From contig JAQPZY010001548.1 of NCBI GenBank assembly GCA_029931535.1, forward strand, positions 951,001 to 1,015,000: a stretch of 64,000 bases of DNA. Direction: 5' to 3'. Position 1 is the first letter of the stretch, and the number at the start of each line of letters is the position of its first letter. The DNA comes from Margaritifera margaritifera. Taxonomy: Eukaryota > Mollusca > Bivalvia > Unionida > Margaritiferidae. The translations under genes and the position numbers were made by a program. Below, piece after piece: positions 22,180 to 33,769 of this stretch. A model generated the notes under the pieces. That model searched no databases. It had not been told where the DNA came from and saw only the letters and a list, made by a program, of their open reading frames with translations.

Positions 22180-23545
22180 AGTTTCCTCAGAATTTGAAAA
22201 CTGCCAACGTAGCTCCATTGCATAAAACTAGAACAAACAATGATGTGAGTGACTACAGACATATCGCTATTCTTCCTGGTCTTTCCAAAATATTAGGAAT
22301 TCATGTGCATTATTCTTTCATCATCTATTTTAACACTTATAATCTTATTTCTGATGATCAGTCTGGCTTTCAACAGAATCGCTCTTTGATTGATGAAATT
22401 GGCTACAAGCATTAAAATAAAGGAGAAATGGTTGGCACTATTATTTTTCGTAAAACTTTTGATTTTTTATTCCGTAAAACTACGTTTTAAAAACTGAAAA
22501 TTACATTATTGAAAACTCACTAAACTAGTTTACTTCTTACTTAACAGAGTGCACAAAGTATCTTTAAATAATCACCTTTCTGAATGTAAAAATACTGTGG
22601 AGTACCACAAGGCTTTTTCCGTGGACCTTTGTTATTCATTCTATTTATTGATGAATTACCCCTTAACATAGGAAAATCAATTTCTTCCACTGACCTTTAT
22701 GCAGATGACACTACGTACACTATCTGAGTCAGGTAAAATCAAAACTGAACTTGAAAAAATAACTTACAAGATGCTCTTAACAGACTTGAAATATGGTGCA
22801 GAAAAAAACCCCACAAAGGCCTTACTAGCTACAACAAAATAAACAAAAGCAAGGTTAGATAGTGACAAACTCCCAAGTTCTGTTTGACAATGTTAACCTT
22901 AATATGACCTCTCATGACAAAATTCTTGGTGTATTTGTAGATAACAATCCAGCCTGGTCTCTTCACATTAAACATGTTTCAAAAAAGGTTAATTATTATC
23001 TTTGGCTACTTAAGAACATCAGAACATTAATTCCTGTTCAGTATGGGGTCACCTTTTATAAAGGTTAAGTTCAGCCATATTTGGACTATTGTAATATAAT
23101 TTAGGATACATGTAATTCCTCTAATTCAAACATAAAACTTTTAAGACTCCAAAAGAGGGCGTGCCATTTCATTTTAGAGCAATGTGTAGACAATTTTCAG
23201 GATGCAATGAATTATATAATAATTTTACCAATATATGAAAGAATATTCTCATAAAGGCTAAGTTCATGTATAAAGTGTCCAGAAAGGGGATTAATATCTA
23301 CCTAAGCAATATCTTTCAAAGAGATGCTGATGGTACTCAAAATTTAAGGTCTGTTAGAAGTAAAAATTACATTATACCAAAGCCAAAGAAGGAATTGTTT
23401 AAAAAGAGCTTTCAATAGACTGGCCTAGTAGGATGGAACACAATTCCCAATGACATAAAGCAGGCTCCTCGCAATTTTCTTTTCATAATCAATGTCTTAA
23501 ATGGATGAGATCTTAGGACAAGTTGGACAGTTCCAATATAAATAC
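22180..23545 (+). pseudogene. LINE reverse transcriptase relic (CR1/Jockey-like)
   Basis: Blocks in order: K-T-A-N-V-A-P-L-H-K near 22196, the D-Y-R-H-I-A-I-L-P finger block, D-D-Q-S-G-F-Q (about 22357), G-P-L-L-F-I-L-F-I-D-E-L (near 22620-22660), the active site L-Y-A-D-D-T near 22695-22712, then I-L-G-V-F-V-D, F-Y-K-G...Y-L-D-Y-C and R-L-Q-K-R-A-C thumb blocks, and W-N-T-I-P-N-D-I-K near the end. Frameshifts and stops occur throughout. The endonuclease part is missing, as in typical 5'-truncated LINE copies. Confidence 0.88.
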
Positions 23546-24007
23546 CTCCTACTTTTCTCTGCTTATAGATCTTTTTCACATATGAATTTTTCAATATAAT
23601 ATTTTATGTATTTGTATGTGCTCACCAATACTTGTGCATATGTTACAGGCTTGAAACTTGGTTTGATTTTCAGAATAACTCAATTTTTTAGTGTTAAGCC
23701 ATATTGTATCCTATTGTGCTGTATATACTGTTTATATTGTAGAAAACTGAAGGCCTCAACATATCTGAGCAAGACTCTTATTTTACTGTATATACATACC
23801 ACAGATTACGGGCATATATCATTGTGATCAAGAAATGTACTTTTTTGTGGGAAATTTTTTGTCACGACCGTGTCAGGGGATTTGGGAGTCCAAAATCGTG
23901 TTTTTCGCGTGACACGTCGTGTTATGGCATGTATGGTATTACCTACGGATTTCCCCACGACAGTTTTCCTATCAGTGTATTATGTGTTTTTCATGGTGTC
24001 TTTGTGC
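23546..24007. other. Stretch without recognised gene
   Basis: Spacer between the LINE relic and the Mutator-like pseudogene. The open frames seen on the + strand here are not supported. Confidence 0.4.
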
Positions 24008-25910
24008 ACTGTCATTTTATACGTGGACTAAGATCATCTTTTCTGTCTGCAGTGTCCATGGCTCCTGCTATACCTGTGCATAGGAGTGATCGCCCTTGGA
24101 ATGATTTTCCAGTAGGCCTTTGCAGTAGTCGGGCTTCCTGTTGCTGCGCTGAGTTCTGTACCTCAAATGAGCCTGTATCATATTTCCCCGTCTTGCCAGT
24201 ATACATTTCCTGGTTTCCGGATGCTTTTGATACAACTGATAGTAAGTACAGTGTTTATCCATTTGATCCAGTGATCTCAGAGTCCTTGGTGAAAGTATAC
24301 CTCCCAAGTGTTTTACTTTTGTTTTCAGTGATTATCCAAGTCTGTTTTTGAGCCTGTGTATTGTTGAATGCACTCTTGCCTCAAAGTTTCTTAAATAGTT
24401 AACAATTTTAGGTAAGGAAACACTAATTGATCTGTTCACAGCTTCACATTTCTGCGTGTTTGTGTGAAGTCGCAGTTTTTGTACAACATCACAGGAAAGT
24501 TTCATTCTTAGCACTTCCAGGAGAATATTCTTATCACTTTCTGTCATGTTTAGATGAGTTACTTGATGAGGGACCAGAAATGCAGATCGTATCAATCAGT
24601 TGTTAGTACTTCCTCCCCCACAAACCTTAGAATAATGCCAACATGTGTTGCAATCCCCAGAATAACACCGCAGAGTGGCATCCAGTACTTGGGGAAGTTG
24701 ACATTGGATAAGTCTAACATCAACACTGGTATCCTCCATCATTCGTTTGAAGATCAAACTACAACAGGCTTTAACATTTTGACTGTGCATTTTCTGTTTC
24801 CGCTTTTTTCCTTCTTTTGTTCTTATTCCCGGAAACATACTTTCACTAAAAGTTGCATAATTGCACCGTTTGAACTCGGAACTACCCAAAAGAGTTTGGT
24901 CCGAGAATCGTTTAACTGTCCTCATTGGATATAGAATGCTGTAAGCATCCTGAAAACCAGCAGCAGCATGAGCATCTCCATCTGTTGCTGCATGTCTAAT
25001 GAGAATTTCTTGGAACACAAACTTGTTACCTATTTCTTTTGCCATTGCATACTCTGAATGTTGTGCGACTGGTGACCGATTTGCTGTGCAATCAACATGG
25101 CCTCCTGGACAATGCACATCCAAACCTTGGCCTTTGAACCATGCTCTAGTCCAGCACAATTTGTTTTCTACTGTAGCTCCTACAATGTATGGTTTCTCTG
25201 TTAAAGTTTCACAGACAATTCCATTAGCTTCAGATGAACTTTGACCAGGTATCTTTTCATGTCCAAAGCTAATGGCACTGTATCTTGCATCAAATGTGAC
25301 ATGTATTTACTCAGTATCCTGCACACCACACATTACATTAACTTGTCGGACTAGTTTCAGCTTGTCCGCCATATCCATTTAATTTAGCTGCACAGTAGCT
25401 TGACCTACAATGTTGGAAGCCCTTTGCATAGATGTTCTCCTAGGTGGTGGAATGTCAGTGGCTGCAAGTAGGTATCTAGCCCTGGTGTTGCCCATTGGTG
25501 TATCCTTAGTCCAGTTTGAAACGTCATATTTACAGTTACAATATTTGGCCCAAGTTTGCTGATTTTATCTCCTCATACAGCTTATACTCTGGTGACTTAA
25601 AACTGCAGTTTTTACACATCATGTTATGTTTCCAAGCAAGTATCCATTTTATTTCATCAGCAATTTGGAGATCAGGTATCTCACATCTGTTGTCTTGATT
25701 GCCATGATGATGGATGATATCATTCCACATTTCAGCATCTTTATTCATACAGATCATATGTGTCCCCTTGTGCTGATTCACGTCTGTCTCTTTCAGGGTC
25801 AGTGTTGCTTTGGATGATGGCTGTAGAATTCTAGCAGACCCAGGTGTGCCATTACAGTCTGGTGCCACAACTGACTGGAGATCCCCACATGTCAGCTTCG
25901 TCACTGCCAT
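24008..25910 (-). pseudogene. Mutator-like transposase (PF20700-type), nearly complete
   Basis: Read on the minus strand from an ATG at 25910. The first 124 codons are open, a frameshift follows near 25530, and a second long open segment runs 25159-24599. The motif G-D-C-N-T-C-W-H-Y-S-K-V-C just before a TGA at 24596-24598, then L-I-R-S-A-F-L and N-T-N-T-Q-K-C-E (24595-24335), match the conserved C-terminal part of the Mutator-like transposase domain found in many invertebrate genomes. The TGA stands where the family has Trp, and another stop (TAA) lies at 24332-24334, after which the frame stays open to about 24068. So few lesions separate it from a full ORF of roughly 620 codons: it is young compared with its neighbours. 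The family call is from memory of conserved blocks. Confidence 0.8.
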
Positions 25911-26346
25911 GAGAGAGAACTTCTATTCCTAACTAGTATATTCAGATGTTACCAGATTTCAGGTGCTACCTATTATTGACAGGCCCTGGTTTAATTACTT
26001 CACACCTGATAAGGAAAACCATTGATATTCGTGATAATGCAATGGAAACATGTTGCAAAAGAACAAAATTTGTCAACTTGAGTTTTTAAATTTTCATGGA
26101 AATTTAATTTAAACTCAAATTTTTAAATAAAAGCATGTATCATATTTTAAAATTGACTCTCCTAGGAAAGTTTAACAGCCAGGTTTAATTTCTAGTAATT
26201 TCCAGATTTGTATGAGAACTAAAAACTAATTACAGCTTATTTCTTCACCATTCAACTTTAAGTTTTGTGCAGTTTTGGACAGTCTGCCATTTTGAACTTC
26301 CTAGTGTTTTTAATACAATTGAGTCAGATAAAATGTATATGCATGG
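25911..26346. other. Stretch without recognised gene
   Basis: AT-rich spacer between the Mutator-like pseudogene and the solo LTR. Nothing supported. Confidence 0.45.
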
Positions 26347-27214
26347 TGTTATGGAATTATATATCATTTTGTTTTTAAATAATGGTATAGTTTTATGATC
26401 TCTGCATAATAGTCTAACAGTGGTCGTCTTGCAGAAAGTACATATACGGTACATGTGACCCAGTACATTGGTCTTGGGAAAATAAATATTGTCGGTTAAC
26501 TATGAGTAATGACACGTGACCTAGCGCGTGAGAATTTGTACTTTTGAACTTCTGACCTAGATTTCGCAATCCCAGAGGAGTGATTCATTTTGTTGATCAG
26601 AAATTAAAGTTTAAGATCACAATTCTGATGTGTTTGTTTGAGACGTAGAATAATTGGGGTTTTATTTGATTTACGCAGTCAGAAGCTATATAATAAGATG
26701 TATTGGAGCGTTCGTCATTCTTTCATATTACGTTCAGCCTGAGAGGTCATAGATGAGATTGGTTCATTTTGTGTGGATATTCTGCTTCAGAGATATATTA
26801 TTATACAGTACATTTTGGATTCAGTACTGTTACTTAAACTTTAAGAATTATTCAGCTCCGTGGAATTATCGGAAACATTTCTAGAACTTGTGTGATATTC
26901 CATATTCACAAGGATTACTAGTACTTGGAATTAATAACACTTGGATATAACTGATTCTTTTTAATACATCAGCACTTTGGAAGTTTCATTCGGAACCTAC
27001 TTCATTCGGAATATTTGGATTAACTTCCTGATCATTGAACTTTAGAACAATTTAGGACTTTTAAGGATATTCTATACTGTAAGCTATTTTTAATTCTTTC
27101 ACTTTGATTGTTTGTTGAAATATTTTAATATTTTAAGAAATTAAATATTTGTATTTTAAATCTTGAAAGCTTGTTTGAGTCTTTTCTTTTGTTACATTAC
27201 CCCTATTCGTAACA
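26347..27214. mobile_element. Solo LTR, copy 1 (868 bp), 4-bp target duplication
   Basis: Starts TGTTATGG and ends CGTAACA, with ATGG on both sides (26343-26346 and 27215-27218). It aligns along its length with 61362-62314. A TATA box tatataataag lies at 26687-26697. TG...CA ends, a short terminal inverted repeat and a 4-bp duplication fit an LTR retrotransposon, probably Ty3/gypsy-type. No internal coding region is adjacent, so it is a solo LTR. Confidence 0.92.
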
Positions 27215-28531
27215 ATGGATCAAATTCATTGAAACTTAGCAGCAGTATTTCAGTCACATTTATTTTAGCTTTTTTCCATTCAGGTGAAAATTTCTAACCC
27301 TGATAGGAATAAGGTCACAATTAATACTTCCGATTCAGTACCCACAAATGCAGTTCCAGTCTATTTTTAGAGCATTTTTTTCCTCTCTCATTTTGGTGGT
27401 GATGTATGCATTAGATTTAGGCATTCTTAGTATTGATTTAAAGGAAATTGGTTATTGTTTAGAATATGAGCATTATGGTGTGGTTATCTTTGTGTATTTT
27501 TGCGACAGTGCACATTGAGCAATGAGGCATTGGTGCTGATCCTGAAATGAAATCTGTGACCCATTGCACGTTGTTTTGTTTACAGTCAAGTCTCTCAGAA
27601 GAATGCCAGTTAACCAATGACAAGAATTTCACAGTGAGTTCATCTTTGAAGATACTTTACATCAACATATGATTTATTAGGATTTGGACACAGTGGAAAG
27701 CTCAGTACTGACAAACAAATGTAGAGATTATATAGGAAAATTAATTGTGGTCTGAGGCCACATCTGCCCAATTTGTAACCTGCCAGTGATGCCTTCAAAA
27801 AAATTTCTATGTAGTTACAATAGCCAGTTACAAGGTATAAATGAAAGAGTATCATTCGTTACACTATTCTTGGAGTATAATAATAAAAGGTTGCTATAAT
27901 TGGAGATACATTTCTATTCTATTCTGTTCTGAAAGATGTCTATTCCGTATTCGACCGAATAAACACATCTGCCCTAATACAAACCCAAAAATCCCGCTTT
28001 ACATTAATTTTATGGGGGCCCACTCTAAATCTTTGCGGGGTGGGGGTGAGATGGGTGGGGGCACAATTGGAAGTTATACCACTTTGTTTTATTTGTCGAT
28101 TTTTTCAAGAAAACCCTGTGTAACTTTTTTTCCCTAAGTATGACAAGGGCTGTTATTCTATTTTATTGCATGTACTGTTATCAATGGCTCTCAGTTTTCT
28201 TTTGGTCTTTTACAAGTTATATATTCGATACACTGACCCAGTTTAGGTACTAGACATGATATTTACAGGTGACCGGACATACTTTAAAATGTTTGGGCTT
28301 TTTTACATAAGATTTGCATAAAGTGATTAAAAATAATTATACTCAAACAAAAAGAATGAAAACAATATCAAGTGTAAAAATGAAATAATTATTTAAATAC
28401 TTGAAAAGCGGCATACAATGCGGTTACCTCCCCTTAGTTAAGATTTCCCACCTATAACTGGAAATGACATACATTTATCCCAACAAGAGAAAGTAGATAC
28501 TTTTTGCAGTTGAAAAGAACACTATAGAACT
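27215..28531. other. Stretch without recognised gene
   Basis: AT-rich; a G-rich tract is seen at 28036-28062. No coding family recognised. It probably includes the upstream region of the P2X7-like gene. Confidence 0.45.
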
Positions 28532-28712
28532 ATGGATGGGGAGATTTTAGATGAAGCAATTGAAAATTAATTTACTGTTCAGCCTTATATGTACATGCCT
28601 ATGCCGGCCAACAACGAAGACGATGCGGAATCACCGGATTCCGAGTGGGAAATCATAGATGACGAGCAATTGAGTCACAGGGACAATAAAGTAAACAGAG
28701 TTGGTAATGTTG
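28532..28712 (+). pseudogene. P2X7-like gene, exon 1
   Basis: ATG at 28532, donor tg|gtaagc at 28712/28713. The in-frame TAA at 28568-28570 precedes the conserved Q-P-Y-M block; if the true start were the ATG at 28589 that stop would not matter. The phase at this donor does not match the cysteine-motif frame of exon 2, another sign of decay or of a different real donor. Confidence 0.6.
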
Positions 28713-29684
28713 GTAAGCCACTTTCGCTGTTTCATATCTGTATTCATAGTTAATGCTCTTTTATTTTTTATGTTTGATTACAAGAAAAGAAAATGAGAAC
28801 TTAGAAAAACTATTTGTTTCCCAAACCCAACCAGCTGTCCCACAATGTAAACAAATCATACACGATCGTACCTCAACCCCCACCAGAGACAAAAATTATG
28901 TACGAACATACGGGTGTTAAAAAATAGGTAAACTGCAGGCAAGTTGCAGTATAACACTATTCTTGCCTGATCGGAATATCTGATTTGCCACAATTTATTG
29001 TACTGTGTCATTATTTCCAAGGAGAAAGTTTATGTTAACACAAGCTCAGTCATCTGCTCTCTTCAATTCAGATATTGTTTAGACCCTAGCTTTGGTGTCA
29101 TACTTTCTTGTTATATAATTCAGTGCTCAAGCTGGATAGAAAAGTAGGGCTGTTCCCCATCTCTCTACCCTTTAAGATCCTGCTCCTCCTGATCATCAAA
29201 ATGCCTTCTTCAAACTGTTTTTAAAAATGCTTATTCGCTTGTATGCCACTTTTTAAAAGGATTACATTCTATGTTTTATCATTGGTATCAAGTACTCTTA
29301 TTGGGTGAAAAAATGTCCCTTTTTCCATAAAGTGCCCTCTTCCTGTCCCTTAAGTGAAAATTCCTGCCTGAAGCATTGTAAATTGTACTGGATGAATAGA
29401 ATGCCCATATTACCTTCAACTAGACTTTTTCGCATGTTGCAAAATTCATTAGCTCCCTCCGAAACACGCCTCCTATTTAAAAAAAAATATATTTATATTT
29501 TCCATTACTTTCAACCTAAAGTATGTGCATCAAGTCTAGATTAGTCAAAATTATTATAACTTTTTTACACTTCTTTCCTGTAGCATGGCTATTTTACAAG
29601 CAATATTTAAAACTATTTCGTATACAGAAAAGTATGGTACTTTTTCTTATCTAGCATATATGTACAAATATATTTTGCTTTTAG

Positions 29685-29799
29685 GTGTCTGTGTAACAAC
29701 TGTCGTCCCATGGAGACAGAGTTTAGAGTAAGCTGGACTTGGTTCCTGGCTGCATTACTCAGCATGAAGGGTTTCTGGGAAATTAATTCAACCCAGATG
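29685..29799 (+). pseudogene. P2X7-like gene, exon 2 (left part)
   Basis: Acceptor cttttag at 29678-29684. The C-x-C-x2-C-x-x-M cysteine motif reads in one frame and C-I-T-Q-H-E-G-F in another, with the usual spacing between them shortened, so a deletion changed the frame. The piece ends at the hAT insertion site. Confidence 0.65.
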
Positions 29800-31266
29800 C
29801 AATGCTGAGCAAATTATTTTTCATCCACAAGTCCAGGACAAGTGGTTTCAGAAAATTCACTTGTCCCACCTTGCTTTTCACTTGTCCCACGTGCTCTTCA
29901 CTTGTCCCAGATTTGATGAGATGTATCTACTTAATACATAGAAACAACAAACGAAATAATATACAACATAATTATTTCTTAAAAGAATTTAAATTTTCAA
30001 AAACATTGGTTGTTATACATTTGGCTTCTTCAGGTTCATGTATATATGTTTTAGCTGATGGATTTGAAAAATGTCCATGTATATGTCTGCCACCTGCACC
30101 AGCACTAAGCCAGCAGTTGATAGCTGTGTCTGGGTTAAAGTCCTCAAGCTTTTTGTGCTGCACAGGCCTTGTGGGGTCCAGACATGTCATGAGACTTGAT
30201 TGGTTCAATCCTGAATTTGTCAGTTCCACTGACAAATACACTGGGTGAATTTCCAACCTGTGCCAGTTTTGGATATTGTTTGCAATAACTGCAAAACATC
30301 TTTCCTTCCGGGGCAATACATTGAAGCCAGGGATAACAATCAACCCAATGCGGCTGAAAATGTCTCTGTCTGTTAGTAGTGTCATATTTAACATTTTTTG
30401 CCACCACGGATTGTTGCTTATGTCTCTTTGGAGAAATAGCTACCGTACACTCAGTAGCAGTCTTACGTTTTATCCCTCCACTTTCACAAAAATTTTCCTT
30501 CTCCGAATCGCCCTTATTACCTTCTTTGCAAAAATAATTTAGCAAACTCATTTTATCCACAGAGTAAATATCAGCTTGATTGACAACTACCTCTAAAGTG
30601 ATCATAACATACATTTTCTCTTTTAAATACGAACAGAGATAGCTCATTAATTAGCGTAATTGTTTCGCTTCAAACGCAATATCGCACGTGGAAGTTAATC
30701 ATCTGTTTAACCAATTAAAAATTAAAGAATCATTACTGTCATTTAATCAGTTCATAAAGGAAACCAACACTGATGTCGGTAAAGTACCTTTCATTAATTT
30801 AATTACACTGACTCGCTGGATTAAAATCATAGTGAGCCGCTCGTGAGGATCTGGCTTGAGTAAACACAATGCAACAAAGCCGCTTAAAACACTGCTAATT
30901 AACAATACTGGCTTTCTTTTTTTTGACGTGTTTTGATTTGCCGATAATTTGGTCGCTTAGCCCAATATGCAGTCAAGCGGTAACATAACGTGCGCATATG
31001 CGACAATTATCACTGACCACATTTATGTGTTATACAGGATGTAAATGTATACATGAAGAAGAGGGGTAGAATCAAGTATTCAGTACGCCCGGAGGGCATG
31101 ATTGGCCAAATAAAGGTAGATATAGTGATTAAAGCACGAAAATAAGGACTTGCCCGACTTTTTTAAAAAAACACTTGTCCCTGACTAGCGACTTGGAAAA
31201 TTGTACTTGCCCGACTTCGAAAATGAATAGTCCGGGACGTCAGGCTATGGGATTTGCTCAGCCCTG
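29800..31266 (-). mobile_element. hAT element inserted in the P2X7-like exon
   Basis: The right end read inward is cagggctgagcaaatccc and the left end is caatgctgagcaaatta, a degenerate hAT terminal repeat of the CAGGG type. The exon sequence cagatg flanks both sides (29794-29799 and 31267-31272). hAT elements make 8-bp duplications; here cagatgtc on the right against cagatg on the left suggests loss of two bases at the left edge. The interior carries a TTF-type finger ORF on the minus strand but no transposase core. Confidence 0.85.
30144..30647 (-). pseudogene. hAT-associated zinc-finger N-terminus (ZNF862/TTF-like)
   Basis: Open for 167 codons on the minus strand. It contains H-F-Q-P-H-W-V-D-C-Y-P-W-L, then M-F-C-S-Y-C-K-Q, and I-K-S-H-D-M-S-G-P-H-K-A-C. 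This is the TTF-type zinc-finger start found in ZNF862-like and related hAT-derived proteins. A basic, Lys/Arg-rich stretch precedes the finger. The frame closes at 30144 and no catalytic or dimerisation domain follows inside the element, so it is a truncated transposase gene. Confidence 0.75.
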
Positions 31267-31342
31267 CAGATGTCATAGAAGTCTCCTTGTATAAATTTAT
31301 GCAGGCAAATGAGCCCATAGGTGACGAGGAGTCAATACACAA
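31267..31342 (+). pseudogene. P2X7-like gene, exon 2 (right part)
   Basis: Begins with the duplicated cagatg and reads D-V-I-E-V-S-L-Y-K-F-M to I-H-(K), ending at the strong donor aa|gtaagtg (31342/31343). Joined to 29799 without the element it restores a continuous match, which proves the insertion was into coding DNA. Confidence 0.68.
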
Positions 31343-31839
31343 GTAAGTGTAGTTGTTTAAAAATTCAGCTGTGGAGTGGCAGCACCTTTCATATTGCCCC
31401 GGTAACTTCACTTGAGCAGCAAATTTATTATTAAAAAAATAATATCAAATACAAGTAAGAAAATAATATGTAAAACAAGGTTGTGATATATATTTTTTTT
31501 CCATCAGCAAATAATCATTAAATTTGTCAGTAAAACATTCATAGTAAATAAATCAGGATGCACTTATTACACACATATTTTCATATGTGTTGGCATATTC
31601 TGGAATCAAAGGCTCTAAGTTAAGGGTGGTGCTCTGAATGAACCAGTCTTCGTGAAATTTTCACAAGTGCAACTGGACATTTTGATGTATTTGATAGAAA
31701 CACATGAATCTACTGTTTATAATATATATTCATTTTTATTTTTAAATGTTGACCCCTTCATCGGTCTCATCAGGTGTTAGCAGCATTTCCCCACAACAGT
31801 TTTGTTTTTGTGTTTTTTTTTTTTTTTTTGTTTTTTGTT

Positions 31840-32285
31840 TGTTTGTTTAACAAGCCATAGTTGTACAGTGTTCCTATCACTGATCATGATGCTGCCGCAT
31901 TTGCACGATGGTAAATTCATCATTTTGGTGAAAACATTATCTTTGCTTTCTTGATACAGATGTCTGTTTCGATTTCCCTTCCACTTTCTGACTACTTGCA
32001 TCAGATCAAAGTCTTTTATTTCAAGTCCAAAAAGATGTATTCTTATGTTCATCAAGACTGTCAGCACTCAGTCTGCACCATTGCTTTGTTTTATCAAATT
32101 CTGGTACGATAATCCTTGTTCACACTCCACTCTTGATACTGGATGTACCAGCGAAATTTCCATAAAATGAATCACATTCGGGTACTGTCCTTTCATTGAA
32201 ATTAGTTTTCCCAGTAATTCAGCTGATGACTGTCCCCTTGATTGTTGCACACATTGTACTTGAGAATCCTCCAATCTTTTTTTAC
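31840..32285 (-). pseudogene. ZNF862-like hAT C-terminal dimerisation fragment
   Basis: On the minus strand: Y-P-N-V-I-H-F-M-E-I-S-L-V-H-P-V-S-R-V-E-C-E-Q-G (32230-32135), then after a stop L-M-N-I-R-I-H-L-F-G and F-D-L-M-Q-V-V-R-K-W-K-G. This is the C-terminal hAT dimerisation region of the ZNF862-like group. It lies in the intron after the broken exon, upstream in minus-strand terms of the N-terminal fragment at 30144-30647, so the two pieces are not in natural order and come from different insertions or a rearrangement. Confidence 0.75.
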
Positions 32286-32345
32286 CAAATATACTGGTCA
32301 TCGTGTTCTGAAAATTGGTGTCAAATCCCAAAACCAAACCGGACC
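32285..32345 (+). mobile_element. SINE 3'-tail fragment
   Basis: ccaaatatactggtcatcgtg...aattggtgtcaaatcccaaa matches the 3' tail of the SINE at 13553-13615. The head is missing. Confidence 0.7.
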
Positions 32346-32622
32346 AAAAAAGGGGAAGGTGAATTTAAAAATACCTTCTGCTAGTTGATAACCCATATAA
32401 TTTGGTGAATGTTGAAAAGAAAACATGTAGAACTGTAAACTGGTCATTATCTAGGTTTTTAAATTGTCATGTATTACAAATCACTAATATGATTACTGAT
32501 TCTTGCATGTAATTGTTATCATAGCGAAAAGTAAATGAAGGTGCAGATGTTCTCAGGTGATTTAATGTTTGGTAATGAGAGATTACATATCTAACACAGT
32601 TTCTTTCTTTTTTGTGGGGTAG

Positions 32623-32782
32623 AGTGTATATACACATCGCCTATCGATGCCTTGCCCACTGGATCTGGCACAAACTTGCAAAGTATGACAGGCGGGTACT
32701 ACCAGTATGTGATGTGAATGCCATAAGAATCAGATTTCCTTCTGAGAACTTGAAATGGATTGAGAATGCCATATACCTCTAA
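32623..32782 (+). pseudogene. P2X7-like gene, exon 3 (terminal)
   Basis: Acceptor ggggtag at 32616-32622 after a T-rich tract. Open for 52 codons to TAA at 32780-32782. It carries H-I-A-Y-R...L-P-V-C-D-V...I-R-F-P, the most conserved part of the domain, with no lesion. Phase matches the donor at 31342. Confidence 0.75.
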
Positions 32783-33624
32783 CCGCAAAACCTTGACCAG
32801 TGCATGGGGATCACTTCTTGCTTGGGAACCATTTTAGTTGTGGTGATGACTGGAGATGCCATAAAGATTCTTGTTGAGCCACTCTGTGAAAACTGTATTT
32901 TTGATGAAGAATAATTAGTTCTTCCAATAGAGCAGTCACATATTATGTTAAAAAAACCTATTTATGAATCAATAATCATTTATATTCATATAATTCATAC
33001 ATTTCTATATTTCTATACAAATTGTACAAACTTGATAAAATATATTTCATTGTATCACATTGTCATGAAAGTGTTCACTGATAAAAGTTCTAGAAACTTG
33101 GCAAGTTAATTCTAGCATAAATTCAGTAGTACATGTAGTAGTATTTCTTTGCAGAAGTGACTGTTCATCATGGAAATATTTCTGGTTTTGTTAAGCTATT
33201 GTGTACAATAGTTGCATGATTATAAATTGTTCATCAACCAGTTATAGGAAAATTATGAACAGCTATGCAATTTTAACTATGTACCAACCCTGGAATACAT
33301 ACTGATTGTATTTAAACACCAACCATAGGAACAATCTTCAATACATAGTGACCAGCCGTGTATTTTTGGTATGATATTTTAAACTTCAACTTTCCATTTT
33401 TTTCTTCACAGATTGGACTCTGTCTGCATTGCAGCATATGTGTAGAGCTGCCAAGTGCAACCTAGAAAAGAATGATAAATGAAAAAAAATTATGAATTTG
33501 TCTAATCTGTGCATATTCAAAATAATAAATGTCATTCAAGATTTAGTTCTTAGTTATTTTAACTTTTTATTGTTTGTAAATGTAATACTGACTTCAAACT
33601 ATACAGTAGAAAAATGATCTACAG

Positions 33625-33625
<1 letters not shown>
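32783..33625. other. AT-rich stretch without recognised gene
   Basis: Likely 3' flank of the P2X7-like gene. Nothing supported. Confidence 0.4.

Positions 33626-33678
<53 letters not shown>
33626..33678. repeat. (CA)n microsatellite
   Basis: About 26 uninterrupted CA units. Confidence 0.98.
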
Positions 33679-33680
<2 letters not shown>

Positions 33681-33769
33681 TTGTCTAAATCCTCAAGTTA
33701 AGAACATTATTGTACAGTGTCACATACATACATTTCTGAGCATATGGTAGAATGTTCTGTAATTCCTTA

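Larger units (their letters stand above)
28532..32782 (+). pseudogene. P2X7 C-terminal-domain-like multi-exon gene, broken by a hAT insertion
   Basis: Four coding pieces on the + strand resemble the invertebrate proteins that carry the cysteine-rich C-terminal (ballast) domain of P2X7 receptors. Exon 1 (28532-28712) has Q-P-Y-M-Y-M-P then an acidic run. Exon 2 is split into 29685-29799 (C-L-C-N-N-C-R-P-M-E-T-E and, in another frame, C-I-T-Q-H-E-G-F) and 31267-31342 (D-V-I-E-V-S-L-Y-K-F). Exon 3 (32623-32782) has H-I-A-Y-R-C-L-A-H-W, V-L-P-V-C-D-V and I-R-I-R-F-P, ending at TAA. The 31342/32623 splice keeps frame exactly. Damage: a TAA at 28568-28570 in exon 1, frame changes within exon 2, a TAA before the insertion, and a 1.47-kb hAT inside exon 2. 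The role of these proteins is unknown to me; the domain match is from memory. Confidence 0.72.

Noticed and set aside
23824..24351. 175-codon + strand frame
   Set aside because: It overlaps the antisense Mutator-like pseudogene, whose conserved blocks read on the minus strand.
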